From CALJIC01 sp039805565 (GTDB lineage: Bacteria; Chloroflexota; Chloroflexia; Chloroflexales; Roseiflexaceae), in NCBI GenBank assembly GCA_039805565.1, contig JBDLTZ010000019.1, forward strand, positions 1 to 26,034: a stretch of 26,034 nt of DNA, read 5' to 3'. Positions 23,672 to 26,034 of this stretch are shown piece by piece (position 1 is the first letter of the stretch; every line of letters begins with the position of its first letter). The position numbers were made by a program, and so were the translations under genes. A model generated the notes under the pieces. It saw nothing but the letters and a program-made list of their open reading frames with translations, made no database searches and was not told the DNA's origin.

Positions 23672-24133
23672 ATGGCCCGTCTCCTCAAGCGGCAAGAGGC
23701 AGTGCTCCCCGCCGAAGCGCACGCGCTGGTGCAGCAGCTCATCGCCGCCGGCTACAAAGTCACGCGGCCGCGCCTAGCGGTGCTTGCCGCCGCCGTTGAG
23801 CAGGGCAGCTCCTTCACTGCGGCAGACATCGAGCGGCGTCTGGCGGAGCAGGGCGAGTCCCCGGGCGAGGCCAGCATCTTCCGGACTCTCAAGCTCCTTA
23901 CCGACCTCGGCCTCATGCAGCGCATCCACGGCGTGGACGACTGTCACCGCTACGCGTTGAGCAGCGGCCACGCCCACAGAATCGTCTGCACCAGCTGCGG
24001 GCGGCTCGTCGAGTTCGCAGACTGCGCCATCGAGGAGCTGGCCGCGCGGCTGGAGCGGGCTACCGGCTACCGCATCCGCAGCCACCTACTCGAGTTCTTT
24101 GGCAGCTGCCCGCACTGCCTCGCCGCGAGCTAG
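23672..24133 (+). CDS. Fur family transcriptional regulator (Fur/Zur/PerR type)
   Basis: 153 aa metal-responsive repressor. The winged-helix DNA-binding half (VTRPRLAVLAAAVEQGSSFT, then DIERRLAEQ and ASIFRTLKLLTDLG) precedes the dimerisation half. Two CxxC pairs form the structural zinc site: Cys106/Cys109 (VCTSCG) and Cys146/Cys149 (CPHC). Sensing-site candidates are His92, His100 and His102 (CHRYALSSGHAHR). ATG 23672 gives a standard-length protein; longer upstream frames add unrelated residues. Iron, zinc or peroxide sensing cannot be distinguished. No metal transporter adjoins it in the window, so its target genes are elsewhere. Confidence 0.93.
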   Translation: MARLLKRQEAVLPAEAHALVQQLIAAGYKVTRPRLAVLAAAVEQGSSFTAADIERRLAEQGESPGEASIFRTLKLLTDLGLMQRIHGVDDCHRYALSSGHAHRIVCTSCGRLVEFADCAIEELAARLERATGYRIRSHLLEFFGSCPHCLAAS

Positions 24134-24291
24134 AGCAGCGCGTACGTGCGCTTGCCGGCCTCAATTCCGGCTCAGCTCTTCTGTCAACCACTGTAGAGTG
24201 AAGCGCCGACCGCCGTGCAGCAAGGCCGAGGCAGCCATACGGCTCTTCAGCACGCGCTGCGGCAGCCCTCGTCACCCACTGCTTCCTACCA
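24134..24291. other. Junction between chromosomal genes and the integrase region
   Basis: No gene is supported in these 158 bases. Base composition drops visibly here relative to the Fur-family gene. No GTTRRRY integron core site or clear terminal repeat is seen. Confidence 0.4.
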
Positions 24292-25263
24292 TCAAAGCTC
24301 ATCATCGAGCGGGCTTCGGACGCCGCGCCCCCCGCGGTTCAGCACGTGCGTGTAGATCATCGTAGTCTTTACATCGGAGTGGCCGAGAAGCTCCTGAACA
24401 GTCCGGATATCGTAGCCGCTCTCGAGCAGGTGGGTGGCGAAGCTATGGCGGAAGGTATGGCAGCTCGCCGGCTTGTCGATGCCCGCCTGCTTCACAGCCT
24501 GCTTCACCGCCTTCTGCAGCCCACTCTCGCTCAGGTGGTGCCGGCGCAGCACCCCGCTGCGGGGGTCAGCTGAGATACGCTCGGCCGGGAACACATACTG
24601 CCAGCCCCACTCAGCGCTTGCGTTCGGATACTTGCGCTCAAGGGCCATGGGGAGGTAAACGCTACCGTAGCCCTGCTGCACGTCGGCCGCGTGGAGCCGA
24701 CGGACAGCCAGCAGGTGCTCGGAGAGCAGCGGCACGAGGCGACCGGGCAGCATCGTCAGCCGATCCTTCGCGCCCTTGCCGTCGCGGACCGTCAGCTGGC
24801 GCATGACGAAGTCCACATCTTTGACCCGCAGCCGCACGCACTCCAGAAGCCGCAGGCCGCTTCCATAGAGCAGCTGTGCCATCAGCTTATGCGTGCCGTC
24901 GAGCTCGCGGATGATCGCCTGGACCTCATCGCGCGTCAGCACGACGGGGAGGCGCTGCGGGGCCTTCGCCTGCACAACATCCCGGGGGTCATCGATCGGG
25001 ATATCGAGCACATCGCGGTACAGGAACAGCAGCGCGCTGCGGGCCTGGTTCTGCGTAGACGCCGCTACCTGGCTGTCCACCGCTAGGTGTGAGAGGAACT
25101 CCTCGATCGCGGGGGCGCCGAGCTCGCGCGGGTGTCGCAGCTTGTGGAAGCGCACATAGCGTACGATCCACCCGACGTAGGCCTCCTCGGTTCGCAGCGC
25201 GTAGTGCTTGCTGCGCATCGTCTCACGGACGAGGTCCAGCAGCTTCTTTGCAGGAAGTGTCAT
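24292..25263 (-). CDS. intI: Integron-type tyrosine recombinase (IntI family)
   Basis: 323 aa site-specific recombinase. Catalytic residues are Arg138 (GSGLRLLE), His269 and Arg272 (HTFRHSFATHLL), His295 (GHSD) and the nucleophile Tyr304 (TTMIYTHV). The segment YLPMALERKYPNASAEWGWQ (residues ~203-222) is the extra helix region that sets IntI apart from XerC/XerD and phage integrases. VLRRHHLSESGLQKAVKQA and GGRGVRSPLD at the end are also IntI-like. ATG 25263 is chosen because MTLPAKKLLDLVRETMRSKH aligns with IntI N-termini; upstream codons look non-coding and the ribosome site is weak. In integrons attI and cassettes lie beyond the 5' end, here to the right, but no attC core is seen within the window. 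Confidence 0.88.
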   Translation of the reverse strand: MTLPAKKLLDLVRETMRSKHYALRTEEAYVGWIVRYVRFHKLRHPRELGAPAIEEFLSHLAVDSQVAASTQNQARSALLFLYRDVLDIPIDDPRDVVQAKAPQRLPVVLTRDEVQAIIRELDGTHKLMAQLLYGSGLRLLECVRLRVKDVDFVMRQLTVRDGKGAKDRLTMLPGRLVPLLSEHLLAVRRLHAADVQQGYGSVYLPMALERKYPNASAEWGWQYVFPAERISADPRSGVLRRHHLSESGLQKAVKQAVKQAGIDKPASCHTFRHSFATHLLESGYDIRTVQELLGHSDVKTTMIYTHVLNRGGRGVRSPLDDEL

Positions 25264-25554
25264 TGCGGCACGGGAGTCACTGTGCGCAGCCGGCGCGGGC
25301 AGCGTTTGGCGCGGGCATCGATGTGGTAGCATACCGTCGGCGCCCCTCGCCGTCTATGCCCCGGACATCCTGGGAGTCAGTGACGGGATCTCCTCCCCGC
25401 AGATAGTGCAGCTAGACATCATGGCGTGGGAAATGTACGATATAGTGGTCGGGCGAGGATCGACAAGCCTTCGCACGCACTGATCGACAACCCGTACCCT
25501 GCGCATACCTCACGCGGCACATCATACGAACACACGTTCACATCCGAGGAGTGT
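25264..25554. other. Divergent region upstream of intI; expected attI position
   Basis: No gene is supported. It holds the intI promoter, a pair of GGGAGTCA direct repeats exactly 100 bp apart (25272-25279 and 25372-25379), and related inverted words GTCACTG (25276) and CAGTGAC (25378). No GTTRRRY is found on either strand by eye. Confidence 0.4.
25328..25356 (-). promoter_or_regulatory. intI promoter candidate
   Basis: On the minus strand: TAGACG, 17-base spacer, TATGCT, about 65 bases before the ATG. No LexA-type box was recognised. Confidence 0.4.
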
Positions 25555-25905
25555 ATGCGCGCACGTGCGAAGCGACTGCCCGGGCAGCCAGGGACCAAAG
25601 AGCTACTCAAGACATACGGTGACCGCTTAGTCTGCGTCCGCTACCGCTACGATGCGGCTCAGCGAAAGCGGTACAAGACCGCCGAGATCATTGTGGACGA
25701 GGGACCGTGGAGTCCGCCGGGGGAGACGTATGCGCCGCACACCCTTGTCTACGTGCGGGTGGCCCGGAACGAGGTCGACATACGGGGTGCGGTGCGGTCT
25801 GCTGGGGGCCTGTGGCAGCCGCACTACATGCTCTGGGTGCTACGGTACGCGGAGGTGGAGCGGCTTGGCCTGCTCGACCGAGTTGTAGAGCCGCCGGAGC
25901 TGTAG
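25555..25905 (+). CDS. Small conserved protein of a family seen near mobile elements
   Basis: 116 aa, soluble and basic at the start (MRARAKRLPGQPGTKELLKT), then YGDRLVCVRYRYDAAQRKRY with a predicted beta-rich body and a Trp/Tyr-containing tail (WQPHYMLWVLRYAEVERLG). From memory, proteins with the RAKRLPGQPGTK and LVCVRYRYD blocks are common beside transposases and integrases in diverse bacteria and have no assigned function. GAGGAG lies four bases before ATG 25555. It diverges from intI and could be the first gene on the cassette side. A nucleic-acid-binding role is a guess from charge only. Confidence 0.72.
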   Translation: MRARAKRLPGQPGTKELLKTYGDRLVCVRYRYDAAQRKRYKTAEIIVDEGPWSPPGETYAPHTLVYVRVARNEVDIRGAVRSAGGLWQPHYMLWVLRYAEVERLGLLDRVVEPPEL

Positions 25906-25944
25906 GGGGCATGCTATAGCTGGCGGAAATAGGTCTGGTCGGTG

Positions 25945-25973
25945 TTGGCAGGACAGGTGTCAAGTGTTATGCT
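25945..25973 (+). promoter_or_regulatory. Promoter candidate for the gene at the right edge
   Basis: -35 TTGGCA, 17-base spacer, -10 TATGCT, 32 bases before the ATG at 26005. Confidence 0.45.
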
Positions 25974-26004
25974 GAAGCGACCTTGGTAACGAAAGGCCGC
26001 TCCG

Positions 26005-26034
26005 ATGCGCGAGAAGCAGTTCACGCTGAGCCGA
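26005..26034 (+). CDS. Start of an unidentified gene, cut by the window edge
   Basis: ATG 26005 begins MREKQFTLSR and runs off the window after ten codons. GAAAGG upstream and a well-spaced promoter support it. Too short to identify. Confidence 0.35.
   Translation, partial: MREKQFTLSR

Noticed and set aside
25264..26034. attC cassette sites next to intI
   Set aside because: No GTTRRRY/RYYYAAC core pair was found by eye in this stretch.

Overview
The window is high-GC bacterial chromosome (G/C third positions almost throughout the genes). It has compact single genes and short operons, many secreted proline-rich or SH3-type proteins, GC-rich extragenic palindromes, and extended -10 promoters of the form TGN-TAYAAT. 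Gene content and style suggest a Chloroflexota bacterium, near the Roseiflexus/Kouleothrix type. This is inference; no rRNA or marker phylogeny is available here.

Region 1 (1-2762, minus) is an osmoprotectant-type ABC importer: permease, lipoprotein binding protein, and an ATPase that runs off the left edge. Region 2 (3151-9747) holds housekeeping enzymes: purF, an Fe-S HhH-GPD DNA glycosylase carrying a small in-frame insertion, a histidine phosphatase, an SDR, a degenerate aminoglycoside-phosphotransferase-fold protein, and a PLP trans-sulfuration-type enzyme. GC-rich repeats sit in the gaps between genes.

Region 3 (9748-16564) has envelope and unknown genes: a nonsense-riddled secreted pseudogene, a membrane SH3 protein, a gluzincin metallopeptidase behind a structured leader, a DUF6483-like protein with a 34-bp duplication at its 3' end, a GMC oxidoreductase, an SH3 remnant, and a five-helix membrane protein under a promoter overlapped by two palindromes. 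Region 4 (16592-19800) has a membrane-anchored thermonuclease with a 51-bp tandem repeat, two identical tRNA-Lys(CTT) genes each with promoter and terminator, a frameshifted WCxxGC-repeat pseudogene, and an aldo/keto reductase.

Region 5 (19822-24133) has a DEAD-box helicase divergent from a PfkB sugar kinase, then a cupin, a small DUF6232-like membrane protein, and a Fur-family zinc-site regulator. Region 6 (24134-26034) looks mobile: an integron-type (IntI) tyrosine recombinase, diverging from a small protein of a family I associate with mobile DNA, and the start of another gene cut by the window edge. No attC core site was found beside intI.

No complete new defence or biosynthetic system is visible. 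The most unusual items are the IntI gene without visible cassettes, the probable pseudokinase, the mini-element inside the glycosylase gene, the structured leader before the metallopeptidase, the palindrome-covered promoter, and the decayed WCxxGC-repeat protein.
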